Shown here one piece after another: positions 1 through 6,716 of a stretch of 9,657 bases of DNA. The DNA lies in contig NZ_CAXLMO010000088.1 of NCBI RefSeq assembly GCF_964187635.1, positions 1-9,657 on the forward strand. The letters run 5' to 3'. Each line of letters starts with the position of its first letter. Positions within the stretch are counted from its first letter, which is position 1. The position numbers and the translations under genes are program-made. The notes beneath the pieces are model-generated. The model saw only the letters and a list, made by a program, of their open reading frames with translations. It searched no databases and was not told the origin of the DNA. This stretch comes from Seribacter sulfatis (lineage in GTDB: Bacteria; Verrucomicrobiota; Verrucomicrobiia; Opitutales; Seribacteraceae).

Positions 1-1
1 T

Positions 2-946
2 ATATTTGCGAAAGCCGAGCCTCGGTATGCCAAGATGAAGCCCCGTTGCATTCATTGTGTGCTCCATGATGTCGATGGGGATGGAGATCTCGACTTTGTG
101 GGTTCCTATGTTCGTGAAGTGTTCTGGCTTGAATGCCCAGATCGAAATCCCACTTCCACTCAATGGGAAATGCATCTGATTACTGATGAAATTTTTGGCG
201 TCCATTGCCTCCGATCCTTCGATATCGATCAAGATGGTAAGAATGATTTGATCACCAATGATTTTAGCGATGATAAGGGACCCTATTCCCGATCCGTTTG
301 CTGGCTCAAGCCCAAGCTCTCGAAAAAGAAACCCATCACTTGGACCATTATTCCCCTCGCCAAAGGTACGGCACAGGGAGGCAGTCATTATTTTGATTTT
401 GGGGATATTAATGGAGACGGGCGCATCGACTTTGCCATGGGTGCCAAAGGAAAACCCTTTGAGAATGGAAATTACTTTGCGGTCTATTATTCACAGAAGG
501 ATATCACCAAGCCCTGGAGAAAGGAATTACTCCCCGGTGCCGGAGAACAATTCGGAGCCACTCATGCGGCTCCCGTGGATGTGAATGGAGACGGTAAGAT
601 CGATATCCTCGCGACCCGTGGCCATGGGATGGGGGTTCTCTGGTTTGAGGCACCCGATTGGAAACAGCATATGATTGATGATACCATTGATTCCACCCAC
701 TCCACTGATTTTGGAGACATTGATGGGGACGGAGATATCGATATGAGTACGGTCGGGTATGAATCCAAGTTGGCGGTCTGGTATGAGAACGATGGCAAGG
801 GCAACTTCACCCGCCATGTTCTCAGTCGCGATCAAATGGCTTACGATACTATGATCACCGATTTAGATGGCGACGGACACAAGGATATCCTAGTCGCAGG
901 CCAACGCAGCCAGAATGTGGTCTGGTTTAAGAATCCAAAGAAATAA
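2..946 (+). CDS. FG-GAP/VCBS repeat beta-propeller protein (5' partial)
   Basis: The reading frame is open to the window edge, and codons before the first ATG (position 35) continue the repeat pattern, so that ATG is probably internal and the true start lies upstream. Counting from that ATG, six calcium-loop motifs of the type Dx(D/N)xDGxxD appear near residues 12-20, 63-71, 124-132, 182-190, 229-237 and 274-282. Most are followed by a V-x-W-(L/F/Y)-(E/K) strand, for example VLWFEAPDW and AVWYENDG. This is the FG-GAP/VCBS repeat, which folds as an integrin-like propeller with calcium bound in the loops. Such proteins are usually exported and serve in binding or as accessory domains of larger surface proteins; no catalytic residues are evident. 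Any signal peptide or N-terminal domain would lie outside the window. The stop is TAA, 15 bases before the dehydrogenase gene, so co-transcription is plausible. Family assignment is firm; function and ligand are unknown. Confidence 0.88.
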   Translation: MFAKAEPRYAKMKPRCIHCVLHDVDGDGDLDFVGSYVREVFWLECPDRNPTSTQWEMHLITDEIFGVHCLRSFDIDQDGKNDLITNDFSDDKGPYSRSVCWLKPKLSKKKPITWTIIPLAKGTAQGGSHYFDFGDINGDGRIDFAMGAKGKPFENGNYFAVYYSQKDITKPWRKELLPGAGEQFGATHAAPVDVNGDGKIDILATRGHGMGVLWFEAPDWKQHMIDDTIDSTHSTDFGDIDGDGDIDMSTVGYESKLAVWYENDGKGNFTRHVLSRDQMAYDTMITDLDGDGHKDILVAGQRSQNVVWFKNPKK

Positions 947-961
947 TCTTATTAAATTTTT

Positions 962-1921
962 ATGAAAATTGCAGTATTGGATGGGTATACGAGTAATCCC
1001 GGGGATTTGAGCTGGGATGCTTTTGAGGAATTGGGAGAGCTCACGGTGCATGATCGGACGAAGCCAGAGGATGTGGTTTCTCGATGTGCGGGTTGTGATG
1101 TGGTGTTTACCAATAAGGTGGTCATGGATGCGGGGATCATGGATCAGCTACCAGATCTGAAATACATTGGAGTGCTGGCCACCGGGACCAATGTGATTGA
1201 TCTGGAGCATGCCGGGAAAAAGGGAGTCTGTGTGACCAATATTCCGGGGTATGGTACGGACTCAGTGGTCCAGCATATCTTGGCGTTCATGCTACATTTC
1301 AGTTCCAAGGTAAGCATACACGACGAGGCGGTGCATCAGGGAGACTGGGTGAACTCGAAGGATTTCTCTTTTACATTGGGCACGCTGAATGAATTGAGCG
1401 GGTCGACACTGGGCATTATCGGACTGGGGACGATTGGGAGAAAGTTGGCCAGGGTTGCCGATGCGATGGGGATGAAGATCATTGCGGCTCATCAGTCGAG
1501 CATGAACCGATTTGAATTATCTCATGAGGTCGAATGGTTACCAGTGGATGAGGTCTTTGCCCGGGCGGATTTTTTGTCGTTGAATTGTCCATTGACTCCG
1601 GAGACGGACAGAGTGGTGAATGCCGAGCGTTTGCAAAAAATGAAGAGCTCGGCCGTTCTTATAAATACTGGCCGGGGGCCTCTGATTGATGAGCAGGCAC
1701 TGGCGGATGCTTTGACCCAAGGAACGATTGCCGGAGCCGGGCTGGATGTGTTGAGTGCCGAACCACCTTCCGCCGACAACCCATTGCTTACTGCCAAGAA
1801 TTGTGTGATCACGCCACATGTTGCCTGGGCCAGTTTACAGGCGAGAAGGCGATTACTTGCCATCGCCGCAGAGAATTTATCTGCCTACTTGAATGGGGAT
1901 GCTCAGAATAGGGTGAACTAG
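962..1921 (+). CDS. hprA: D-2-hydroxyacid dehydrogenase, hydroxypyruvate reductase/glycerate dehydrogenase-like
   Basis: A complete 319-residue cytoplasmic enzyme of the D-isomer-specific 2-hydroxyacid dehydrogenase family, which interconverts 2-keto acids and D-2-hydroxyacids with NAD(P)H. The N-terminal part of the catalytic domain includes the ATGTNVID segment. The nucleotide-binding Rossmann domain carries G154-L-G156-T-I-G159. The catalytic set is complete: Arg238 in NTGRGPL, Glu267 in DVLSAEPP and His286 in TPHVAWAS. The TPHVAWAS block, the SGSTLGIIGLGTIG block and the C-terminal QNRVN resemble glycerate dehydrogenase/hydroxypyruvate reductase (HprA) more than SerA, and there is no ACT regulatory domain. 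Length is normal for HprA. The ATG start follows an AT-rich leader with no recognisable Shine-Dalgarno. Glycerate/hydroxypyruvate as substrate is inferred from overall resemblance; other 2-keto acids such as glyoxylate are possible, so the symbol is provisional. Confidence 0.88.
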   Translation: MKIAVLDGYTSNPGDLSWDAFEELGELTVHDRTKPEDVVSRCAGCDVVFTNKVVMDAGIMDQLPDLKYIGVLATGTNVIDLEHAGKKGVCVTNIPGYGTDSVVQHILAFMLHFSSKVSIHDEAVHQGDWVNSKDFSFTLGTLNELSGSTLGIIGLGTIGRKLARVADAMGMKIIAAHQSSMNRFELSHEVEWLPVDEVFARADFLSLNCPLTPETDRVVNAERLQKMKSSAVLINTGRGPLIDEQALADALTQGTIAGAGLDVLSAEPPSADNPLLTAKNCVITPHVAWASLQARRRLLAIAAENLSAYLNGDAQNRVN

Positions 1922-2049
1922 GAGTTCATTATTTAAATAATCTTGGAGTTAATTAAGAATGGGGTAATCTGAAGAAAGATGTATTGCATAGGATCAGGTC
2001 CAATTTTTAGTAGCTCGTTTTTCCATTATTTTGGATTACGCATAAACCA

Positions 2050-2697
2050 TTGAAAAAAGTATTTAGGCGATTCTTTCTTTTTTGTCTGCTTGTTGTAAGC
2101 ATTTTCATGTCAGTCGTCTATTATGCCAAATATGAGATAGACTCCGTTTCCCAAGGGAAAGTTTACAATAGTATTGAGGAAGTTCCCGAAAGGAAAATTG
2201 GATTAGTATTGGGATGTTCCAAGTATCTAAGCAATGGGCGAAAAAATTTATATTTCCAACAACGGATCGATGCGGCCAAAGAGCTGTATTTTTCGGATAA
2301 GGTTAAATTTCTACTCGTAAGTGGAGACAATTCGACGAAATATTATGATGAACCGACCACCATGAAAAAGGATTTGATTGCACTTGGAGTACCAGGAAAC
2401 AAGATTTACTGTGACTATGCTGGATTGAGTACACTTGATTCAGTCGTTCGTACCAAAGAGGTGTTTAAAGAAAATCAATTCATTGTGATATCGCAGGGCT
2501 TTCATGTACGACGGGCTATTTATCTTGGATTGGCCCACGATATTGACCTGATTGGATATGCCCCACAGGGAGTTTCCGGACTCGGTTCCCTCAAGACGGA
2601 ATTAAGGGAATGCCTTGCCCGTGGAAAAGCTTTATTGGATGTAAAGTTCCTTAACAGGCAGCCAAAATTTTTGGGTGAGCCTGTAATTATCAAATAG
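2050..2697 (+). CDS. sanA: SanA/YdcF-family (DUF218) membrane-anchored protein
   Basis: A 215-residue protein with a basic N-terminus and one hydrophobic segment at about residues 7-25 (FFLFCLLVVSIFMSVVYY), followed by a DUF218 domain. Recognisable family blocks are VLGCSKYLSNGRKNLYF, LLVSGDNSTKYYDEP, an AGLSTLDSVVRTKEVF block, and ISQGFHVRRAIYL, with the C-terminal FLNRQPKFLGEPV. These match the layout of E. coli SanA (239 residues), which influences envelope permeability and vancomycin exclusion at high temperature by an unsettled mechanism. The protein is probably anchored in the inner membrane with the domain outside the cytoplasm. The start is TTG: an in-frame TAG at 2011-2013 limits upstream extension, no ATG or GTG lies between, and the next in-frame ATG (2107) would cut into the membrane segment. 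No clear Shine-Dalgarno is visible. The gene is AT-rich compared with the two genes before it (about 37-38% GC in two 60-base samples against 55-58%). It ends 28 bases from a convergent gene. Confidence 0.85.
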   Translation: MKKVFRRFFLFCLLVVSIFMSVVYYAKYEIDSVSQGKVYNSIEEVPERKIGLVLGCSKYLSNGRKNLYFQQRIDAAKELYFSDKVKFLLVSGDNSTKYYDEPTTMKKDLIALGVPGNKIYCDYAGLSTLDSVVRTKEVFKENQFIVISQGFHVRRAIYLGLAHDIDLIGYAPQGVSGLGSLKTELRECLARGKALLDVKFLNRQPKFLGEPVIIK

Positions 2698-2725
2698 AGG
2701 AATCGTGATCGTTTCCAGAACCGGT

Positions 2726-4171
2726 TTATTGATTAGGTAATTCGTTGAGAGTGTAGTGGGCGGTTGAGTTTCGAAGGCTTTGGCCAGTCTGATTTCTTAC
2801 TCCCATAACTGAAAACTGGTAAATTTTTCGTTTTTCTAAGCCTGGTATCTTTACTTGTACGGATTTTCTATCTTTGGAAATGATAATTTCATCGGGTACA
2901 ATTTTCTTTTTATCACTTTTAGGGTATCCATAATTGGGGCCGTATTGATAACGGTAGCTCAGGGTTTCAACATTCACTGATTTGGCCTTTAGGTCTAAAG
3001 CAAGGGGTTGGGTGAAATGAAAAGTGAAGCCATCAGGTATTAAATTGATCCTATGAATTTCAAATGGATCTGTTCCGGTGTAAGCAATCTTTTGTAAACC
3101 TCTACCGGCAAGTCCACGGGCCCAATTACCTTCACCAGCCCTACCAATAATCAAATCCCCGCTTGGAGAAAATACTAGGCGGCATATACCTGACTTGAGT
3201 CCTTTCGCATGGTAAAATGAGAAACAGGCTCCCTGGTATTGACCATTCACTTTTTCAAGTGCAACTCGGATGATTCTTGGATGTACGATATCGCCAATGA
3301 ACAACTGACCCGCGAAGGGACCAAATTTGCCTGCGGTGGTATCGCATATTGGAGAACCGGGTGAGTTGGCTAACTCACCATGGGGGAAATGAACGGCAGG
3401 GGGTTTTCGCATACCCGCCAATAATTTGATTGGTGCATTTTCAGGATCCTTTCGATGCGTGAAATTTTCATCCCATCTTAACGCTTCCGGATGGCCATGG
3501 AAATCTCCTTTGTTTAAATGATGGAGCATGGAGGTGGCTACCCAATCTCCCTGATTGTCCGCAGCGAAGAGATCTCCATCAAGATTAAAGCCAATTCCGT
3601 TGGCACTTCGTAAACCGGCAGACCAGGGAATGAACTGACCATTGGGTGTGACCTGGTAGGACCACATTCGATAGGGGGTAGGAGAATATCCTCTGGCACT
3701 GCCGGGGGTGCCATCTGGTCTCGTGAGGCCAGCACAGGATAGGGTGCCAAATAGATTACCCGTGCGGTCTTGAATTAATCCATAGGTGTATTGATGGAAG
3801 TTTGTCTCCATGGAAAAATCCGCACAAATCGTTTTCTGATAATCGCATATATTATCGCCATCTTCATCAATTAATTGAGTGATTTCTGGTCGTTGGGACA
3901 CATAAACTTCACCTTCTTTTCCAATACATAAGCCCATGGGTTCGTGGAGCCCATAAGCAAAGCGATTCCATTGGCCCTTTTTTTCTGACCACACATCTCC
4001 CTGCCGGGTACAGAGGTAGAGAGTTCCATCTTGGGTGTAGTCCAAACCGGTCACCTCACAAACAACACCAGGTGGGGTACTCAATGATTCTACACGATAT
4101 GATTCCCGAGCCTTTAAAAGGGGAGTAGTCCAGAAAAAGATTATCAGTAATGAGGGAATTAAATTCTTCAT
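2726..4171 (-). CDS. Exported PVC-type dehydrogenase-like beta-propeller protein with C-terminal Ig-like domain
   Basis: A 481-residue protein with an N-terminal signal peptide (hydrophobic residues about 4-18, possible cleavage near Ala21). Residues about 35-365 form a beta-propeller of the glucose/sorbosone dehydrogenase or NHL type found in PVC-group 'membrane-bound dehydrogenase' proteins. Typical blocks are HEPMGLCIG (76-84), YVSQRPEITQL (90-100), a calcium-like DEDGDNICD (102-110), HQYTYGLIQDRTGNL (126-140), SANGIGFNLDGDLF (189-202) followed by DNQGDW (205-210), and HGHPEALRW (225-233). Residues about 372-477 look like an Ig/fibronectin-like C-terminal domain (start GFTFHFTQPL, end AHYTLNELP). 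There is no haem motif in this protein; the haem is in the preceding gene. Its ATG overlaps the cytochrome gene stop by 4 nt and has no Shine-Dalgarno of its own, suggesting translational coupling. Oxidation of a sugar or polyol in the periplasm is an inference; bound PQQ cannot be judged, and a non-enzymatic role is possible. Confidence 0.82.
   Translation of the reverse strand: MKNLIPSLLIIFFWTTPLLKARESYRVESLSTPPGVVCEVTGLDYTQDGTLYLCTRQGDVWSEKKGQWNRFAYGLHEPMGLCIGKEGEVYVSQRPEITQLIDEDGDNICDYQKTICADFSMETNFHQYTYGLIQDRTGNLFGTLSCAGLTRPDGTPGSARGYSPTPYRMWSYQVTPNGQFIPWSAGLRSANGIGFNLDGDLFAADNQGDWVATSMLHHLNKGDFHGHPEALRWDENFTHRKDPENAPIKLLAGMRKPPAVHFPHGELANSPGSPICDTTAGKFGPFAGQLFIGDIVHPRIIRVALEKVNGQYQGACFSFYHAKGLKSGICRLVFSPSGDLIIGRAGEGNWARGLAGRGLQKIAYTGTDPFEIHRINLIPDGFTFHFTQPLALDLKAKSVNVETLSYRYQYGPNYGYPKSDKKKIVPDEIIISKDRKSVQVKIPGLEKRKIYQFSVMGVRNQTGQSLRNSTAHYTLNELPNQ
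4168..4171 (-). promoter_or_regulatory. ATGA stop/start overlap coupling cytochrome and propeller genes
   Basis: On the - strand the bases ATGA hold both the TGA stop of the cytochrome gene and the ATG of the propeller gene. No Shine-Dalgarno precedes this ATG (the upstream bases read caagtaattcg), so reinitiation by the same ribosome is the likely way the propeller is translated. Confidence 0.7.
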
Positions 4172-5196
4172 CGAATTACTTGAGTGAAGATAGTAAAAGT
4201 CTCCTGCCTGACTGGGTCGATGAGTAGTGCATTGTCACGCCACTCTCCATCTTCCGATGATAAATTTTGCGGGTTCTCCCCGCCAATAAAGAATATTTTC
4301 TTTTCTGTTTTTGAAAGAAAGAATTTTTGCACAATGATATCTTCTTCGGGTTGAAAAGTGATTTGATGGCGTACATCTAACTGATCTATTCGGTATAGGA
4401 ATTCGGGTTGTCCATGAACCATGCGATAGCCATTAAATTTAACTTTTTGAATCTCTTCCGAATTTCCTAAACGAAGAGGGAAATGGGGTGGAGCGGTGAA
4501 TATTTTTGGACCAAGTAAGTGAGAATACCAACCCCCATGCCCAGTCCATGACTTTTTGAAGTCAAGAAAACCACCTTTCCAAAAGTAGAGTAAACGGCAT
4601 TGGGTGGCATCAAATGCATAGGATCTATTTCCCGGTAAACCGACTGCGATTGCCCGCGAACTTGCCCCCGGTAGATAGGTGCGAAAAATAACGGGTCGGT
4701 CGCCTACTTTGACCACAGTACCTTCTCGTTTTTCCGGAAGTTGAATTTCTGGACTGGTTGCCTGATCGAAAAGAGTTTGCGGATTATTGGCCAATTCGAT
4801 CTCTTCATCTTTAGTCCATTGATCGAGTTTTGGAGATTTTCTGATCTCTACTATCCAACTTGCTAATCGCTTATGCGTTTCTTCCCTGAGTTGAACCTGT
4901 GGAGGCATCTCATTCATACCCCACTTTCCAGTGCCTCCCAATTTGAGGGAATGGAGGATGATGCCCAATGCATTTGGGTCACTTGCATATCTATCTGCCA
5001 CCGCCACCATGGACGGGCCAATGTGTTGTTGGGTAACTCGGTGACAGGCAACACAACCACTGGACTTGAATAATGAATCTGTACTCAGATCCGGTTCCTT
5101 TGGATTGCCTAACAAATAATGCCCGCCCCCCAAGAGTAATACTTTTGTAAGCATTACTCGAAGGAGGGATTTTATAAATAGTCTAAAGATAGACAT
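4168..5196 (-). CDS. Exported monohaem c-type cytochrome with unassigned C-terminal domain
   Basis: A 342-residue protein. The N-terminus (residues about 1-30) has basic residues and a hydrophobic stretch LLRVMLTKVLLLGGG, consistent with a signal peptide or anchor. A class I cytochrome c domain spans about 38-120: haem attachment C48-V-A-C51-H52, conserved I59-G60-P61, and the c551-like GTGKWGMNEMPP, in which Met97 is the likely distal ligand. Residues about 150-342 form a second domain with YLPGASSRAIAVGLPG, the cluster YAFDATQCRLLYFWKGGFLD, and WTGHGGWYSHLLG. I associate this pattern with large cytochrome/dehydrogenase proteins of PVC bacteria but cannot name the domain with certainty. It lies 56 bases after the Gfo/Idh/MocA-family gene and overlaps the propeller gene by 4 nt, suggesting that the two products act as an electron-transfer pair. 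The start is the first ATG of the frame, with only a weak GGA about 7 bases upstream. Confidence 0.84.
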   Translation of the reverse strand: MSIFRLFIKSLLRVMLTKVLLLGGGHYLLGNPKEPDLSTDSLFKSSGCVACHRVTQQHIGPSMVAVADRYASDPNALGIILHSLKLGGTGKWGMNEMPPQVQLREETHKRLASWIVEIRKSPKLDQWTKDEEIELANNPQTLFDQATSPEIQLPEKREGTVVKVGDRPVIFRTYLPGASSRAIAVGLPGNRSYAFDATQCRLLYFWKGGFLDFKKSWTGHGGWYSHLLGPKIFTAPPHFPLRLGNSEEIQKVKFNGYRMVHGQPEFLYRIDQLDVRHQITFQPEEDIIVQKFFLSKTEKKIFFIGGENPQNLSSEDGEWRDNALLIDPVRQETFTIFTQVIR

Positions 5197-5252
5197 ATAA
5201 GTCCACTATTCGATCTAAGCCCTATGGGCAACCTGTGAGCTTTAAATTTTGA

Positions 5253-6521
5253 TTATAAATCGTACTGTGGAATCTTCATCCACTCACCACCTTTAAGGGC
5301 AGACTTGTGGGCGATCACTCCTGCCACCGTCATGTTCAAGGCATCGCTTACATTCACGGTGGGCTGTCTGTCCAGTAAGATGGATTCGATGAAGTCATTG
5401 GTCAATTGACCATGTGATCCACCGTGTCCGCCAGCTCCCACGCCTGGGGGAAGGGATGGGCGATCTCCATTAATTTTTGGATTGTGGGGCTTTTGTCCGT
5501 ACACTCTGCCTTTTTCACCATGGGCATTTTTCATATCCCAACTCACTGCCATACGGGAAATCCCACCCTCGCTTGTTTTAAACATACCTACCTCGGTACC
5601 GAATGGATTCTTCCATTGATTTTCCTTGTGTTCATTGTAGAGACCAGGGGTACCGAGACAGGAGACCTCAGTAAAGCGGCCACCGGTAATCGAAACGTAA
5701 TAGGCGTTTGAATGGGTGGGGTACCACATCGGAGGAAGTCCGCGACGCCATCCGTTTACATCAATCTTGCCGTTCTTTGGGTTGTATCCGGGTAATCCAT
5801 TAGGGCCGAAGTCGTGATAATATTCACCTTCCGAGTAGATGATTTTTCCCAATGCACCCGCCTGGTATTGTTTTCTTTTAAGCCAAAGGTCGGCGTGAAA
5901 AGTCGAAGTTTCATTCATCGAGTACTTCATTCCACTTTTCTTAACCGCATTGAATAAATCTTCTGCCTCTTCCTCAGCTTTGAAGCCAAATACAGCAGGG
6001 ACCGCGGAGGCGACATGTTTTCCATGTAGCAATGCACTGGTTGCTAATCGTGCGTGGCTGGGTGCATCAGTGGCGATGTAGATTGCTTCAATTTCCTTAT
6101 CCTTGATCATTTCTTCACATGAAGGATAGGTCTTTTTCGCCCCAACTGCCTTTGCTAAACGGGCGCAGCGAGCGGGATCCAGATCTGTGGCTGCGACCAC
6201 TTCCACATTCGGATGACTTTGATAAAAGAAGGCACCTCCAAATGAACAAAGGCCATAACCTGCGATCCCCACCTTGATTTTACGGTCGGACACTTTTTTC
6301 CATCCCTTTGATGCATTGGGGTCTTCCTTGATCTTCTCAAATCCGGGAATGATGTTTCCGTCCGCGTCCTTTGGGGCTTTCGCCCCCATAGCCTTTCCCC
6401 CCAAGCCCAATATTGCACCAGCACCGCCAATTCCCTGAATGAAGCCGCGTCTTGATAGATCACTGTTCCCTAAGTCCTTTATTTCTTGTAAGCCATCTTT
6501 TTCGTATTCTTTATTTGTCAT
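5253..6521 (-). CDS. Tat-exported Gfo/Idh/MocA family protein, GH109-like features
   Basis: A 422-residue protein with a twin-arginine signal: S23-R24-R25-G26-F27-I28 followed by a glycine/alanine-rich hydrophobic stretch (30-47), implying export of the folded, cofactor-loaded protein. The Rossmann domain begins at about residue 81 with VGIAGYGLCSFGG, a variant of GxGxxG. It continues through VVAATDLDPARCARLA and AIYIATDAPSHARLA to GKHVASAVPAVFG. In most family oxidoreductases this last position reads EKP, whose lysine is catalytic; here it is A173-V174-P175. YPTH at 267-270 and VP in place of KP recall GH109, a family of NAD-dependent glycosidases that also often carry Tat signals. The C-terminal block ESILLDRQPTVNVSDALN followed by GGEWMKIP is typical of the family. 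It is preceded by a 195-base AT-rich gap after the GH43-like gene and followed by the cytochrome gene. Family membership is firm; whether it is a dehydrogenase, hydrolase or something else is open. Confidence 0.87.
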   Translation of the reverse strand: MTNKEYEKDGLQEIKDLGNSDLSRRGFIQGIGGAGAILGLGGKAMGAKAPKDADGNIIPGFEKIKEDPNASKGWKKVSDRKIKVGIAGYGLCSFGGAFFYQSHPNVEVVAATDLDPARCARLAKAVGAKKTYPSCEEMIKDKEIEAIYIATDAPSHARLATSALLHGKHVASAVPAVFGFKAEEEAEDLFNAVKKSGMKYSMNETSTFHADLWLKRKQYQAGALGKIIYSEGEYYHDFGPNGLPGYNPKNGKIDVNGWRRGLPPMWYPTHSNAYYVSITGGRFTEVSCLGTPGLYNEHKENQWKNPFGTEVGMFKTSEGGISRMAVSWDMKNAHGEKGRVYGQKPHNPKINGDRPSLPPGVGAGGHGGSHGQLTNDFIESILLDRQPTVNVSDALNMTVAGVIAHKSALKGGEWMKIPQYDL

Positions 6522-6716
6522 GATTTATTAGCGTTTAATCGTTATATTTTAAATTGTGGATTTCTATATTAAGTAACTTATTTCTGAATAATTATAAACT
6601 GGTCGATTCCTACAAATAATTATGGGAAATTGATCGTATAATTTAGATCGAGTGAATGGAGCCGTATTGGTGTGTGTGGATATAAGAGGATAACTTTGAC
6701 TTGAATCTTGAGCGAA
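6522..6716. other. AT-rich intergenic region between the GH43-like and Gfo/Idh/MocA genes
   Basis: This 195-base gap is the longest one in the window and separates two same-strand genes. It contains no convincing ORF, no GC-rich hairpin with a T-run, and no promoter close to the sigma-70 consensus on the - strand. Its only repeated elements are a 9-base aataattat direct repeat (6587-6595 and 6615-6623), expected by chance in such AT-rich DNA, and two gatcg copies 10 bases apart (about 6632-6650). It is the natural place for a promoter serving the Gfo/Idh/MocA-cytochrome-propeller genes, but I cannot point to one. Confidence 0.4.

Noticed and set aside
35..37. ATG at 35 as the start of the FG-GAP/VCBS protein
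   Set aside because: The frame is open upstream, and a start here would begin almost directly in a repeat without a signal peptide.
258..584. Overlapping out-of-frame ORF inside the FG-GAP/VCBS gene, and similar ORFs opposite the dehydrogenase, Gfo/Idh/MocA, GH43-like and regulator genes
   Set aside because: They lie wholly within well-supported genes in other frames, have no recognisable domain, and have unlikely amino-acid composition.
1928..1941. Perfect 14-base palindrome attatttaaataat after the dehydrogenase gene as a terminator
   Set aside because: It is made only of A and T, has no loop and is not followed by a T-run; such palindromes are common in AT-rich gaps.
2698..2725. Bidirectional terminator between the convergent SanA-like and propeller genes
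   Set aside because: The 28-base gap and its flanks contain only the loopless aaccggtt palindrome and short unmatched repeats; no stem-loop with a T-run on either strand.
4168..4171. Frameshift breaking one cytochrome-propeller fusion gene into two
   Set aside because: The downstream ORF begins with an ATG and a clear signal peptide of its own, and the upstream ORF ends at the overlap; this is a gene boundary, not a sequencing or mutational frameshift.
5150..5175. aaggaggg at 5161-5168 as a ribosome site
   Set aside because: It is on the + strand, where no gene begins; on the coding strand it reads as pyrimidines within the cytochrome gene.
5219..5229. gccctatgggc hairpin between the Gfo/Idh/MocA and cytochrome genes
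   Set aside because: The stem is only 4 bp with a 3-base loop and no T-run, too weak to call a terminator or processing site.
6587..6623. Direct repeat aataattat (two copies) as an operator
   Set aside because: Only 9 bases, pure A/T, in a region of very low complexity; expected by chance.
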